NCBI RefSeq assembly: GCF_017876755.1
Contig: NZ_JAGIOO010000001.1
Span: 7,301,786 to 7,365,785, forward strand
Length of the DNA: 64,000 nucleotides
From: Crossiella equi
GTDB lineage: Bacteria > Actinomycetota > Actinomycetes > Mycobacteriales > Pseudonocardiaceae
Direction: 5' to 3'
Positions 1-9,659 of this stretch are shown here, one piece after another. Each line of letters starts with the position of its first letter. Positions within the stretch are counted from its first letter, which is position 1. Below the pieces are notes generated by a model. That model was not told the origin of the DNA. It ran no database searches and saw only the letters and a list, made by a program, of their open reading frames with translations. A program made the translations under genes and the position numbers.

Positions 1-582
1 CGCGAGCTGCTGGCCGACCGGCTGCTGCTCGTGCTCGTCCTGCTGGTGCTGCTGCACTCCACCGTGCTGGTCCAGGTCGAGGTGCTGCTGCCGGTCGCGG
101 TGCGCGAGGCCGGACTGGGTGCCGGGGTCTACGGCATGATCGTCGCGGTCAACGGCGTGGTCATCGTGCTGCTCCAGCCCCTGGCCGGTTCCTGGGTGGC
201 CCGCTTCGACCGCATGCGGGTGCTCGCCCTGGCCTGGCTCGTCGTCGGCGTGGGCATGGCCGCGACCGGGCTGGCCGGCACACCGGTGGAGTACGGCGTC
301 ACGGTCCTGGTCTGGACGCTCGGCGAGATCCTGATGGCCGGGTTGCTCGGCTCGCTGGCCGCCGACCTCGCCCCGGTCACCGCGCGGGGCCGCTACCAGG
401 CCGCGATCGGCTGGGGCTTCAGCGCCGCCGCGTTCACCGGACCGCTGCTCGGCACCTGGGCCTACCAGCACGGCGGCCCGGCCGCGGCCTGGTCCGGCTG
501 CCTCGTGCTGGGTGTGCTCGGCGCGGTGGGCGCGCTCGCGATCGGCCCGGCCGTGCGGCGGCGGATTTATACGCGTTATTAA
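1..582 (+). CDS. MFS transporter, C-terminal half (5' end outside window)
   Basis: The reading frame is open from base 1, so the start lies upstream. The visible 193 residues are strongly hydrophobic, with about five to six membrane segments and the short basic loops (RFDRMR, ARGRYQ) typical of helices 7-12 of major facilitator drug/metabolite transporters. The substrate cannot be told. The final codons (ending IYTRY) are AT-rich, unlike the preceding GC-rich coding sequence, and the stop lies within an AT-rich block that also carries the dyad upstream of the P450. It is read in the same direction as the P450 cassette and could export its product, which is inference from position only. Confidence 0.8.
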   Translation, partial: RELLADRLLLVLVLLVLLHSTVLVQVEVLLPVAVREAGLGAGVYGMIVAVNGVVIVLLQPLAGSWVARFDRMRVLALAWLVVGVGMAATGLAGTPVEYGVTVLVWTLGEILMAGLLGSLAADLAPVTARGRYQAAIGWGFSAAAFTGPLLGTWAYQHGGPAAAWSGCLVLGVLGAVGALAIGPAVRRRIYTRY

Positions 583-583
583 C

Positions 584-599
584 TTCACGAGTTTGTGAA
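584..599. promoter_or_regulatory. Inverted repeat upstream of P450 cassette
   Basis: TTCAC-GAGTTT-GTGAA has perfect 5-bp arms around a 6-bp spacer. It lies in an AT-rich stretch (about 562-615) between the MFS stop and the P450 start, in otherwise roughly 73% GC DNA. Its position suits an operator or promoter element for the P450-ferredoxin-glycosyltransferase operon. No regulator gene lies next to it in the window. Confidence 0.4.
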
Positions 600-610
600 A
601 CTTCTGTAGT

Positions 611-1828
611 TTGGCGGGTATGACGATCTCGTTGCCGAACGCACTGCCCCTCACCCGCCCCACCGGCTGCCCGTTCGACCCGCCGAGCGAGCTGAAGGAC
701 CTGCGCGGGGCCGAGCCGATCGCGCGCATGCGCTACGCGGACGGCCACCTCGGCTGGGCGGTCACCAGCCATGCGCTGGCGCGGCAGATCCTGGCCGACC
801 GCCGGTTCAGCTCGCGCGGCGAGCTCCGGCACATCCCGTTCGAGAGCGAACGGTTCAAGGACAAACCCTTGCCGCCCGTGCCCCGGGGCATGTTCATCCA
901 GAACGACGACCCCGAGCACGGGCACTACCGCAAGCTGCTCACCGGCCAGTTCACCGTGCGCCGGATGAACGCGCTCATCCCCCGGATCGAGGCGATCGCC
1001 GACGAGCACCTGGAGGCCATGGCGCGCAAGGGCCCGCCCGCCGAACTGGTGCACGACTACGCGCTGGCCATCCCGTCCCTGGTCATCTGCGAGCTGCTCG
1101 GCGTGCCGTATGGGGAACGCGGCATCTTCCACGACCGCACGCGCCTGATGATGAACCTGGACAACGGCGACGACGTGGTCATGCAGGCAATGGGGGACAT
1201 GTACGCCTACCTGGGCGGGCTGGTGGCGCGCAAGCAGGAGCACCCGACCGACGACATCCTCGGCGGCCTGGTCGAGGGTGGCCAGCTGGACACCGAGGAG
1301 CTGGTCTCCTTCGCCCTGCTGCTGCTCACCGCGGGCCACGAGACCACCGCGAACATGCTCGGCCTCGGAGTTTTCGCGTTGCTCAGCAACCCGGAGCAGC
1401 TCAAGGCGCTCCAGGAGGACCCGGCGCTGGTCGAGCCCGCGGTGGAGGAGCTGCTGCGCTACCTCACCATCACCCACTTCGGACTGATGCGCGCCGCCCT
1501 GGAGGACGTCGAGATCGGCGGGGTCACCGTGCGCGCGGGGGAGTGCGTGCTCGTGCACACCCCGACCGCCAACCGCGACCCGGAGAAGTTCACCCACCCC
1601 GATCAGCTCGACCTGCGCCGGCACGCGGGCCAGCACCTCGCCTTCGGCCACGGCGTGCACCAGTGCCTCGGCCAGCAGCTGGCCCGGGTTGAGATGCGCA
1701 TCGGGTTCAGCAAGCTGTTCCGGCGCTTCCCGACGCTGCGCCTGGCCGTGCCCGCCGAGGAGGTCCCGATGCGCACCCGCATGGGCATCTACGGCGTGCA
1801 CAGCCTGCCCGTCACCTGGGAGTCCTGA
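611..1828 (+). CDS. Cytochrome P450 (CYP105-like)
   Basis: A soluble bacterial class I P450 monooxygenase of about 405 residues, normal length. Key motifs are intact: I-helix AGHETT near residue 240 (acid-alcohol pair present), ExxR (EELLR, about 279-283) and the haem loop FGHGVHQCLG with the cysteine ligand near residue 352. It probably hydroxylates a small lipophilic or natural-product substrate. TTG at 611 is the longest start, but ATG at 620 is equally plausible, and neither has a strong ribosome site. The ferredoxin gene starts 1 nt after its stop and a glycosyltransferase follows, an arrangement common for CYP105-type tailoring or xenobiotic enzymes. The substrate is not identifiable. 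Confidence 0.93.
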   Translation: MAGMTISLPNALPLTRPTGCPFDPPSELKDLRGAEPIARMRYADGHLGWAVTSHALARQILADRRFSSRGELRHIPFESERFKDKPLPPVPRGMFIQNDDPEHGHYRKLLTGQFTVRRMNALIPRIEAIADEHLEAMARKGPPAELVHDYALAIPSLVICELLGVPYGERGIFHDRTRLMMNLDNGDDVVMQAMGDMYAYLGGLVARKQEHPTDDILGGLVEGGQLDTEELVSFALLLLTAGHETTANMLGLGVFALLSNPEQLKALQEDPALVEPAVEELLRYLTITHFGLMRAALEDVEIGGVTVRAGECVLVHTPTANRDPEKFTHPDQLDLRRHAGQHLAFGHGVHQCLGQQLARVEMRIGFSKLFRRFPTLRLAVPAEEVPMRTRMGIYGVHSLPVTWES

Positions 1829-1829
1829 C

Positions 1830-2024
1830 ATGCGCGTGTTCGCCGACCGGGACCGGTGCTGCGGTGCGGGCATGTGCGCGCTCACCGCGCCCTCGGTCTT
1901 CGACCAGGACGAGGACGCGGGCCGGGTGGTCGTGCTGGCCGAGGTGCCCGGGCCGGACGCGGAAGGCCCGGTCCGGGAGGCCGTGCAGCTGTGCCCGGCC
2001 GGGGCGATCCGGGTGGAGGAGTAG
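1830..2024 (+). CDS. 3Fe-4S ferredoxin, P450 redox partner
   Basis: A 64-residue acidic ferredoxin. Cysteines at residues 10, 16 and 55 (the last in LCPAGAI) give the C-x5-C-xn-CP pattern of actinomycete 3Fe-4S ferredoxins. An extra cysteine at 11 sits at the position after the first ligand. Such proteins carry electrons from a reductase to P450s. The gene begins 1 nt after the P450 stop, so the two are almost certainly co-translated partners. No ferredoxin reductase is encoded in the window. Confidence 0.9.
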   Translation: MRVFADRDRCCGAGMCALTAPSVFDQDEDAGRVVVLAEVPGPDAEGPVREAVQLCPAGAIRVEE

Positions 2025-2027
2025 CCG

Positions 2028-3284
2028 GTGAGGATCGTGGTCATCACGGCGGGCACGCGCGGGGACACCGCGCCGTTCGTCGGACTGGGACACCGGCTGC
2101 GCCGCGAGGGGCACGAGGTCTCGGTGGCCGCGCAGAAGATCTACCAGCCGCTGGTCACCGAGGCCGGGCTGGGGTTCCGGGAGCTGCCGGGCGACATCCG
2201 CGAGGGACTCTCCGATGAGACCGGACAGGGCTTCCAGCGCAACGGCACCGGCCTGCGCTCGCTGTCCACCGGCCTGCGCTTCGCCGGACGGCTGATGTCG
2301 GAGCTGGCGCAGGGGGTGCGCGCGGCGGTGGCCGACGCCGAGCTCGTGCTCACCCACCGGCTCGGCTTCGCGCTGGCCTTCCCGCTCGCCCGGAGGCAGG
2401 GCATCCCGAGCGTGGGCCTGGAACTGTTCCCCAGCGGCGCCATCCCGTCGGGTGAGATCCCGCCGGTGGTCTACGGCGGGCGCTCGCTCGGCCGCCTCGG
2501 CAACCTCGCCGGGCACGCGGGCATGCGGCTGCTGGCCCGCGGTGCCGCGCTGCTGCCGGAGTACCGGGAGTTCATGCGGGAGGTCGGCATCAGCGGCCCC
2601 GGCGAGCTGTTCGCGATGATGGCACGCGAGCGCTGGCCGGTGCTGCACGGCTGGAGCCCGCACGTGCTGCCCCGCCCCGCCGACTGGCCCGAGCGGGCCC
2701 AGCTCACCGGGTACTGGTGGCCGTATGAGCCGCGGGACTACACCCCGCCCGAGGAGCTGGCCGCCTTCCTGGCCGCCGGGCCGCCGCCGGTGTTCCTGTC
2801 CTTCGGCAGCATGTCCGCGGGCAAGGCCGGGGAGCTGTCCGAGCTCGCGGTCGCCGCGCTGCGCGAGGCCGGGGTGCGCGGGGTGGTGCAGGCGGGCTGG
2901 CAGGGCCTGGCCGCCTCCGGACCCGACGTGCTCTCCATCGGCGAGGTCCCGCACGGCTGGCTGTTCCCGAGGATGGCCGCGGTGGTGCACCACGGCGGCG
3001 CGGGCACCACCGGTGCCGGGGTGCGGGCCGGGGTGCCCGCCGTGGTGGTCCCGGTGCTGGGCGACCAGCCGCTGTGGGCGGCCCGCCTGGCCGCGCTCGG
3101 CGTCAGCCCCGGCTCGGTGCCGATGAGGTCGGTCACCGCCACCCGGCTGGGCGCGCTCATCCGGGACGCGGTCACCGGGGCGGGGTACCGGCGGCGCGCG
3201 GCGGCGCTGGGCGAGCGGGTGCGCGCCGAGGACGGCGCGGGCGCCGTGGTGGCCCGGATCCGGCACCTCTGGGCAAGGTCCTGA
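2028..3284 (+). CDS. Glycosyltransferase, MGT/sterol-glucosyltransferase type (GT1)
   Basis: A 418-residue GT-B-fold glycosyltransferase. The N-terminus has the TAGTRGDTAPFVGLG motif of the acceptor domain. The C-terminal nucleotide-sugar domain has HHGGAGTTGAGVRAGVP near residue 320 followed by GDQPLWAARL, the signature of macrolide, glycopeptide and sterol UDP-sugar transferases. It starts (GTG) 3 nt after the ferredoxin stop. With the P450 and ferredoxin it forms an oxidise-then-glycosylate cassette, so the acceptor may be the P450 product (inference). Donor and acceptor are unknown. About 70 nt separate it from the next gene. Confidence 0.9.
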   Translation: MRIVVITAGTRGDTAPFVGLGHRLRREGHEVSVAAQKIYQPLVTEAGLGFRELPGDIREGLSDETGQGFQRNGTGLRSLSTGLRFAGRLMSELAQGVRAAVADAELVLTHRLGFALAFPLARRQGIPSVGLELFPSGAIPSGEIPPVVYGGRSLGRLGNLAGHAGMRLLARGAALLPEYREFMREVGISGPGELFAMMARERWPVLHGWSPHVLPRPADWPERAQLTGYWWPYEPRDYTPPEELAAFLAAGPPPVFLSFGSMSAGKAGELSELAVAALREAGVRGVVQAGWQGLAASGPDVLSIGEVPHGWLFPRMAAVVHHGGAGTTGAGVRAGVPAVVVPVLGDQPLWAARLAALGVSPGSVPMRSVTATRLGALIRDAVTGAGYRRRAAALGERVRAEDGAGAVVARIRHLWARS

Positions 3285-3356
3285 TCACACTCACCCCCTC
3301 GCGGTGGGAAACCGGGTCGTGATGTGACACGGTGGTAACGGATCATTGACGAGGGG

Positions 3357-4274
3357 GTGCGCGTGCCCAACGCAGCGGCGGTGTCCGGCCCCGGGTGGAC
3401 AACCGCCCGTGCCCTGCCGGGTGCGCCCCGGTACCCGCTGAACGTCGAGGCCCCCGTGCTGGCGGCCGTCGAGCGGCTGGTGCCGGGACTGGACACCGGT
3501 GGCGACGCCGAGTGGCTGACCCTGACCGGCCGACATACCTGGCCCGCCGAGCACCGGCCCCGGCGGCACACGCTGCGGGTGCTGGCCAGGGCCGCCCAGC
3601 TGCTGCCCGAGGCCGACGACTGGCAGGACGCGGTCGAGCAGGCCGTCGCCTACGACGCCTGGCTGGCCACCGACCCGGTGCTGCACGGCCTGGACGTCGC
3701 GCAGGCCTGGCGGGGGGTGCTCTTCCGCTGGCACGCGGTCAACGCCTGGCGGCGGCTGTGGGCCAGGGTCCGGGACCGGCCGGAGGACCCGTACGGCGCG
3801 ATCGAGGACCTGCCGGACACCACCGTCACCGCCTACCTCGACGGCCTGCCCCCGCTGACCGACCCCGCCGGACACCCGGCCCCGGCCGAACAGGCCGCAG
3901 CCCGAACTCACCCGATCGCGGGACTGCTGCTCAGCTCCCGCCGCGCGGACACCCTCCACGGCCGCGCCAGGATCACCTTCCTCGGTGAACCCGGGGTCTA
4001 CCTCTCCCCCTCCTGGGTGGCCTTCCGCGCCGAGTCCCACGACCGGCTGCCCGCCCTGGCCCGGCGCCTGGTCGACGACTTGTTCGCCCAGGAACGCCGC
4101 GTGCTCCTGGCCCACGGCCAGCTCACCCGGGGCCCGGCCGCGCCGGACCCGCTGCCCCTCCCGTTCCACCGGCTCGGCGCCCTCGCGGAGGAACACGGGC
4201 TGCTCGCCCGCTCCGACGAGGAGGGCCTGGCCGTCACCGCGTCCGGTCGCACCCTCCTGGAGGTCGGGCCGTGA
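3357..4274 (+). CDS. Uncharacterised protein, first gene of two-gene module
   Basis: A 305-residue protein I do not recognise. It is cytoplasmic by composition (no signal peptide or membrane segment), rich in Trp, Arg and Ala and mostly helical. The last ~45 residues (FHRLGALAEEHGLLARSDEEGLAV) look like a winged-helix or short regulatory end, but this is weak. A GTG start follows GAGGGG closely. Its stop overlaps the start of the 781-residue gene by 4 nt, so the two proteins are made together and probably act together. No function is assigned. Confidence 0.75.
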   Translation: MRVPNAAAVSGPGWTTARALPGAPRYPLNVEAPVLAAVERLVPGLDTGGDAEWLTLTGRHTWPAEHRPRRHTLRVLARAAQLLPEADDWQDAVEQAVAYDAWLATDPVLHGLDVAQAWRGVLFRWHAVNAWRRLWARVRDRPEDPYGAIEDLPDTTVTAYLDGLPPLTDPAGHPAPAEQAAARTHPIAGLLLSSRRADTLHGRARITFLGEPGVYLSPSWVAFRAESHDRLPALARRLVDDLFAQERRVLLAHGQLTRGPAAPDPLPLPFHRLGALAEEHGLLARSDEEGLAVTASGRTLLEVGP

Positions 4275-6616
4275 GCTCGCCGCTGGACCTGCTCGCCGAA
4301 TGGCAGTCCACTGTGGACACCGGCCCGCTGCGCGAGCTGCTCGTGCTCGGCGGTGCGGTGGACCTGCCGTTCCTGGAGCGGCACTGCCTGCCGCTGGCGC
4401 GGGACCTCGGCGCCCGCGTCACCGTGCTCACCGGCCACGGCGCGGCCGTGCACGACCCCGCCGACGTCCGGTACGCCGGACGCGCCTACCAGCACGGGCA
4501 CGCGGTCGCGGAGGGCGCTTTCCTGCCCCGGCTGGCCGTGCTGCTCGGCGAGGACCAGGTGTGGGTGACCGTCGGCTCCGGCGACCCCACACCCGAGGGC
4601 TGGCTCGGGGAGGGCCTGTGGCTGGCCGTGCGCAGCGGACTGGCCGACGGCCCGGCCGCGCTCGCCGACCTCGGCACCTGGCTGGCCGATCTCGGCCAGG
4701 CCCTGTCCCTGCCGTCCTGGCTCGGCGACACCCTGGACGAGATCGCCGTGGCCATGGTGCCCGCCGCCACCCGCGAGGGCGGCCTGCGTTTCCTCGGCAA
4801 CCTCACCACGCCGCTGCTGGAGCAGCTCCCGGCCGGACCGCACCGCGAGCTCGGGCTCACCGGCGAGGGCGCCGAACCCGACGCGGTGCGCGCGCTGACC
4901 GCGCACCTGGCCCCGCGCGAGGTGCGCACCGCGCCCGCGCCCGCCGCGCTGGTGGAGTGGCAGGAGACCAACGGCCGCAGGCACGCGCTGGCCGGGGCGG
5001 TGCTCACCGGGGCCGCGCTGCTGCGCCCGGTCACCGACGGTGGCGACTGCGTGCTGGCCGCGGTGCACCCGCGCGCGGAGTCCGTCTTGCCCTCGGCGGC
5101 AACGGATCCGCCGGTGCGCCAGGTCACAGCGGTACCCCGGACGCGCGGCGCGAGACTGCTCGGCGCACACTGGGACCGTGACAACACGGTCGTCGAGTTC
5201 CTCGTGCCCCGTGGCACACACGGAGTGATCGTGGAGACGCTGACGGACAACGGCTGGCTGGCCGCGCACCGCGTGCCCGCCGCCGAGCTGTACGTCGACG
5301 GTCCCGTCCGCGCCCGGGTACCCGCCGAGGCGCCGGGCACCGCGGTGCGGGTGAGCGCGCTCGTGGACGAACGACGGGTGGTCTCCGCGCCGGTGCACGT
5401 CACCGACCTGGACGCGGTCGCCGCGCGCCCCGAGCACACCCACCAGGCCGGTCTGGCCACCGGGAGCGCCGCCGAGCTGCTCGCCGACCCGGCCCGCCTG
5501 GCCGCCTTCACCGACGCCGTGCTCGCGCACGCCCCGGTGCCGCTGCCGCAGCCGCTGGACTGGGCCGGTTTCACCGCCCACACCCAGCACGTGCTCGGTG
5601 TCGCGCTGGCCCGCCGGGTGCTGCCCGGGGCGCCGGGCGTGCTGCCCGAGCCCTCGGCCGCCACCTGGTCGCTGGGCCCGCTGGCCGAGGCCGCCACCGA
5701 GCACGGCCTGGTCGTCCCGGAGCAGGGTCGGGAGCGCTGGCGCGCGTTGGCCCGGCGCTGGGCCGAGGGCAGCACCCCGGCCGCGGCGCTGCCGGTGCGC
5801 ATGGTGCTGGCCTGCCTGTACCTCGACCTGGTCGCGGCGGGCGTGTGGGGGCACGAGGAGGAGTGGCGGGCCGGGCTGGCCGCGCTGGCCGAGTCGCTGT
5901 GCCCGACCGAGGACGAGCAGCGGGCCCTGCCCGACGCCGCGCAGGCCCGGCTGAGCACCTTGCTCGCCGCCTGCCTGGCACTGCTCTTGCAGGATGCAGA
6001 TCTCCAGGGCGGCACCGCCGCCGACTGGACCGCGCGCCACGCGTGGGAGCGCTGTTACGAATGGGCCGCGTTCGGCAGGCCCGAGCTGGTGGAGCCGCTG
6101 TTGCCGGACTCGCGGCGGCTCGAAGGGAGAACGACCACGTTGAGCGAGGTCGAGCAGGTGTTGGAGCTGGCCGAGAGCTCGGTGGACGAGCCGACCGCGG
6201 CCATTCAGGAGGACCTGCGGGACCGCGGGTTCGAGATCGACAGGCTGGACGGCGCCTGGGTGATCACGGGCGAGTGCCGTCGGCCGCTGCGTGAGGCGGC
6301 CAAGATGATCACCGATTTCGCGGCGGTCAGCAAGCAGGGCGGCACCGCGGTGGTGGTGAGCAACCGCCGCACCATGGCACTGCTGCTGTGGAGCGGCCGG
6401 GCGTTCGCCTTCACCGAGGGCAAGCCTCCGACCTGGCGGCTGTACCAGCTCAGCGGCATGAGCACGCCGCAGAGCATCATCGGCGGCAGCGAGGGCGTCC
6501 CGGCCACCAAGGACATCCGCAAGCTGCTGCCGCTGCCGGACACGGTGACCGAGCTGGCCGAGCAGTGCGGCGTCGACCTGCCGTCCCTGATCAGCCGGGA
6601 CCTGGTCGGCCGCTGA
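4271..6616 (+). CDS. Large uncharacterised protein with degenerate PLD-like N-terminal domain
   Basis: A 781-residue cytoplasmic protein. Residues 20-120 resemble the phospholipase-D/HKD fold of restriction- and defence-associated nucleases. Where active members have F-H-P-K...GSANLT it reads FLPR (84-87) and GSGDPT (102-107), so His and Lys of HxK are replaced and catalysis is probably lost. A beta-rich stretch follows at about 290-400, a helical region at about 430-640, and a compact C-terminal domain from about 645 containing EDLRDRGFEIDRLDGAWVIT. It is translationally coupled to the preceding unknown gene. The PLD relationship is my reading of motif order, not a database match. Confidence 0.7.
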   Translation: MSSPLDLLAEWQSTVDTGPLRELLVLGGAVDLPFLERHCLPLARDLGARVTVLTGHGAAVHDPADVRYAGRAYQHGHAVAEGAFLPRLAVLLGEDQVWVTVGSGDPTPEGWLGEGLWLAVRSGLADGPAALADLGTWLADLGQALSLPSWLGDTLDEIAVAMVPAATREGGLRFLGNLTTPLLEQLPAGPHRELGLTGEGAEPDAVRALTAHLAPREVRTAPAPAALVEWQETNGRRHALAGAVLTGAALLRPVTDGGDCVLAAVHPRAESVLPSAATDPPVRQVTAVPRTRGARLLGAHWDRDNTVVEFLVPRGTHGVIVETLTDNGWLAAHRVPAAELYVDGPVRARVPAEAPGTAVRVSALVDERRVVSAPVHVTDLDAVAARPEHTHQAGLATGSAAELLADPARLAAFTDAVLAHAPVPLPQPLDWAGFTAHTQHVLGVALARRVLPGAPGVLPEPSAATWSLGPLAEAATEHGLVVPEQGRERWRALARRWAEGSTPAAALPVRMVLACLYLDLVAAGVWGHEEEWRAGLAALAESLCPTEDEQRALPDAAQARLSTLLAACLALLLQDADLQGGTAADWTARHAWERCYEWAAFGRPELVEPLLPDSRRLEGRTTTLSEVEQVLELAESSVDEPTAAIQEDLRDRGFEIDRLDGAWVITGECRRPLREAAKMITDFAAVSKQGGTAVVVSNRRTMALLLWSGRAFAFTEGKPPTWRLYQLSGMSTPQSIIGGSEGVPATKDIRKLLPLPDTVTELAEQCGVDLPSLISRDLVGR

Positions 6617-6681
6617 CCGACCGGGCGGGCCTGCTCGCCGCCGCGGGCCCGCTCCGGTGGTGAGCACCACCCGGCCACCGC

Positions 6682-6727
6682 CGACGACCACCGGCCTGGA
6701 CCGGCGGTGGGCCGTCGGTGGTCGTCG
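6682..6727 (+). terminator. Probable hairpin terminator after PLD-like module
   Basis: CGACGACCACCG (6682-6693) pairs perfectly with CGGTGGTCGTCG (6716-6727) around a 22-nt loop, 66 nt after the stop of the 781-residue gene. There is no T-run, as is usual for actinomycete hairpin terminators. Confidence 0.45.
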
Positions 6728-6867
6728 CGCGCGAACGCACCGCCCCGTGCGGTGAGTCAAGATCCCTGGCCGTTCCGGCCTGGGCGGAGAAGCCTCCGGC
6801 GTGCCCGACCCCGCCGTGACGGCCCCGCCCCCACCCCGATCGAGCCCCGCACTGCTCCATCGGTGTC

Positions 6868-6919
6868 CGGACAATTGGATGTCCGTCACTCGGCATCGAC
6901 ATAGTCGGACGTCCTACTA
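6868..6919. promoter_or_regulatory. Two dyads upstream of the valine operon
   Basis: The first dyad, 6868-6885, is CGGACAATTGGATGTCCG with perfect 6-bp arms. The second, 6902-6919, is TAGTCGGACGTCCTACTA, matching its reverse complement at 16 of 18 positions. Their centres are 34 bp apart, about three helical turns. Both share the core GGAYGTCC. Lying 67-118 nt before the mmsA start, they are likely operators for a dimeric repressor or activator, whose gene is not obvious nearby. Confidence 0.55.
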
Positions 6920-6985
6920 TACCGTCGCCCGGGGTGGCGCTGGTCACCTCCGTCCGGTCCGGCTGAGCACAGTGGGGTGCTGCAC

Positions 6986-8485
<1,500 letters not shown>

Positions 8486-8489
8486 GGCG

Positions 8490-9659
8490 ATGACGATCTC
8501 CGAGGCGCGGCCCGACGTGTTCGGGCTCAACGACGACCAGCGGGCCATCCGCGAGATGGCCGGTGAGTTCGCCGCCGAGCACCTCGCCCCGCACGCCGTG
8601 GACTGGGACGCGCGCAAGCACTTCCCGGTCGACGTGCTGCGCAAGGCGGCCCAGCTCGGCATGGGCGGCATCTACGTCGCCGAGGAGCACGGCGGCTCCG
8701 GCCTGACCCGGCTGGACGCGGTGCTCGTCTTCGAGGCCCTGGCCACCGGCTGCCCGTCCATCGCGGGCTACCTGTCCATCCACAACATGGTCGCGGGCAT
8801 GCTCGACCGCTTCGCCGACGAGGACCAGCGCGCCCGCTGGCTGCCCGGCCTGGTCTCCATGGAGAAGCTGGCCAGCTACTGCCTCACCGAACCCGACGCG
8901 GGCTCCGACGCCGCCGCGCTGCGCACCAGCGCGGTCCGCGACGGCGAGGACTACGTGCTCACCGGGGTCAAGCAGTTCATCTCCGGCGCGGGCAGCTCCG
9001 AGGTCTACCTCGTCATGGCCCGCACCGGCGGACCCGGCGCGGGCGGGGTCTCGGCGTTCGTGGTGGAGAAGGACACCCCGGGGCTGGGCTTCGGCCCCAA
9101 CGAGCAGAAGATGGGCTGGAACGCCCAGCCCACCCGCCAGGTCGTCCTGGACGGCGTCCGCGTGCCCGCCGCCAACCTCATCGGCGGCGAGGGCAACGGC
9201 TTCCGCATCGCCATGGCCGGGCTCGACGGCGGCCGCATCAACATCGCCGCCTGCTCCCTCGGCGGCGCCCAGGCCGCCCTGGACAAGGCCATCGCCCACC
9301 TCGGCTCGCGCACCGCCTTCGGCGCCACGCTGGACAAGCAGCAGGCCCTGCGGTTCACCATCGCCGACATGGGCACCGAGCTGGAGGCCGCCCGCCTGCT
9401 GCTCTGGCGCGCCGCCTCCGCCCTGGACGCCAAGCACCCGGACGCCACCCGGCTGTGCGCGATGGCCAAGCGGTTCACCACCGACACGGGCTTCGAGGTG
9501 GCGAACCGCGCGCTGCAACTGCACGGTGGGTACGGATACCTCGCCGAGTACGGAGTGGAGAAGATCGTGCGCGACCTCCGGGTGCACCAGATCCTCGAAG
9601 GGACCAACGAGATCATGCGGGTGATCGTCTCGCGCGGCCTGCTGGGCGGTGACCGGTGA
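8490..9659 (+). CDS. Acyl-CoA dehydrogenase, isobutyryl-CoA type
   Basis: A 389-residue FAD acyl-CoA dehydrogenase of standard length. It has the FAD-binding stretch YCLTEPDAGSDAAALRT near 130 and ends with GGYGYLAEYGVEKIVRD and LEGTNEIMR, the region holding the substrate-gate and FAD contacts of this family. In this operon it would convert isobutyryl-CoA to methacrylyl-CoA, the ACAD8-type step in valine breakdown. Substrate choice rests on neighbours, since 2-methylbutyryl-CoA would be hard to exclude from sequence. It starts 4 nt after mmsA, and its stop overlaps the next start by 4 nt. Confidence 0.9.
   Translation: MTISEARPDVFGLNDDQRAIREMAGEFAAEHLAPHAVDWDARKHFPVDVLRKAAQLGMGGIYVAEEHGGSGLTRLDAVLVFEALATGCPSIAGYLSIHNMVAGMLDRFADEDQRARWLPGLVSMEKLASYCLTEPDAGSDAAALRTSAVRDGEDYVLTGVKQFISGAGSSEVYLVMARTGGPGAGGVSAFVVEKDTPGLGFGPNEQKMGWNAQPTRQVVLDGVRVPAANLIGGEGNGFRIAMAGLDGGRINIAACSLGGAQAALDKAIAHLGSRTAFGATLDKQQALRFTIADMGTELEAARLLLWRAASALDAKHPDATRLCAMAKRFTTDTGFEVANRALQLHGGYGYLAEYGVEKIVRDLRVHQILEGTNEIMRVIVSRGLLGGDR

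Larger units (their letters stand above)
6617..6985. other. Intergenic region between PLD-like module and mmsA operon
   Basis: About 370 bp without a supported gene. The left part carries a 12-bp hairpin suited to ending the upstream two-gene module. The right part holds two dyad elements and a short AT-rich stretch (TACTATAC near 6915) before mmsA. Reading frames through it have low-complexity translations and are rejected. Confidence 0.6.

Noticed and set aside
434-2068. Long minus-strand frame opposite the P450 and ferredoxin
   Set aside because: Low-complexity Arg/Ala/Gly/His-rich translation without family motifs, lying opposite well-supported genes. Typical GC-rich antisense shadow; the same holds for many long frames across the window.
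3998-6889. 963-codon minus-strand frame opposite the PLD-like gene
   Set aside because: Gln/His/Arg/Gly-rich with no recognisable domain, no ribosome site, and overlapping a codon-biased plus-strand gene.
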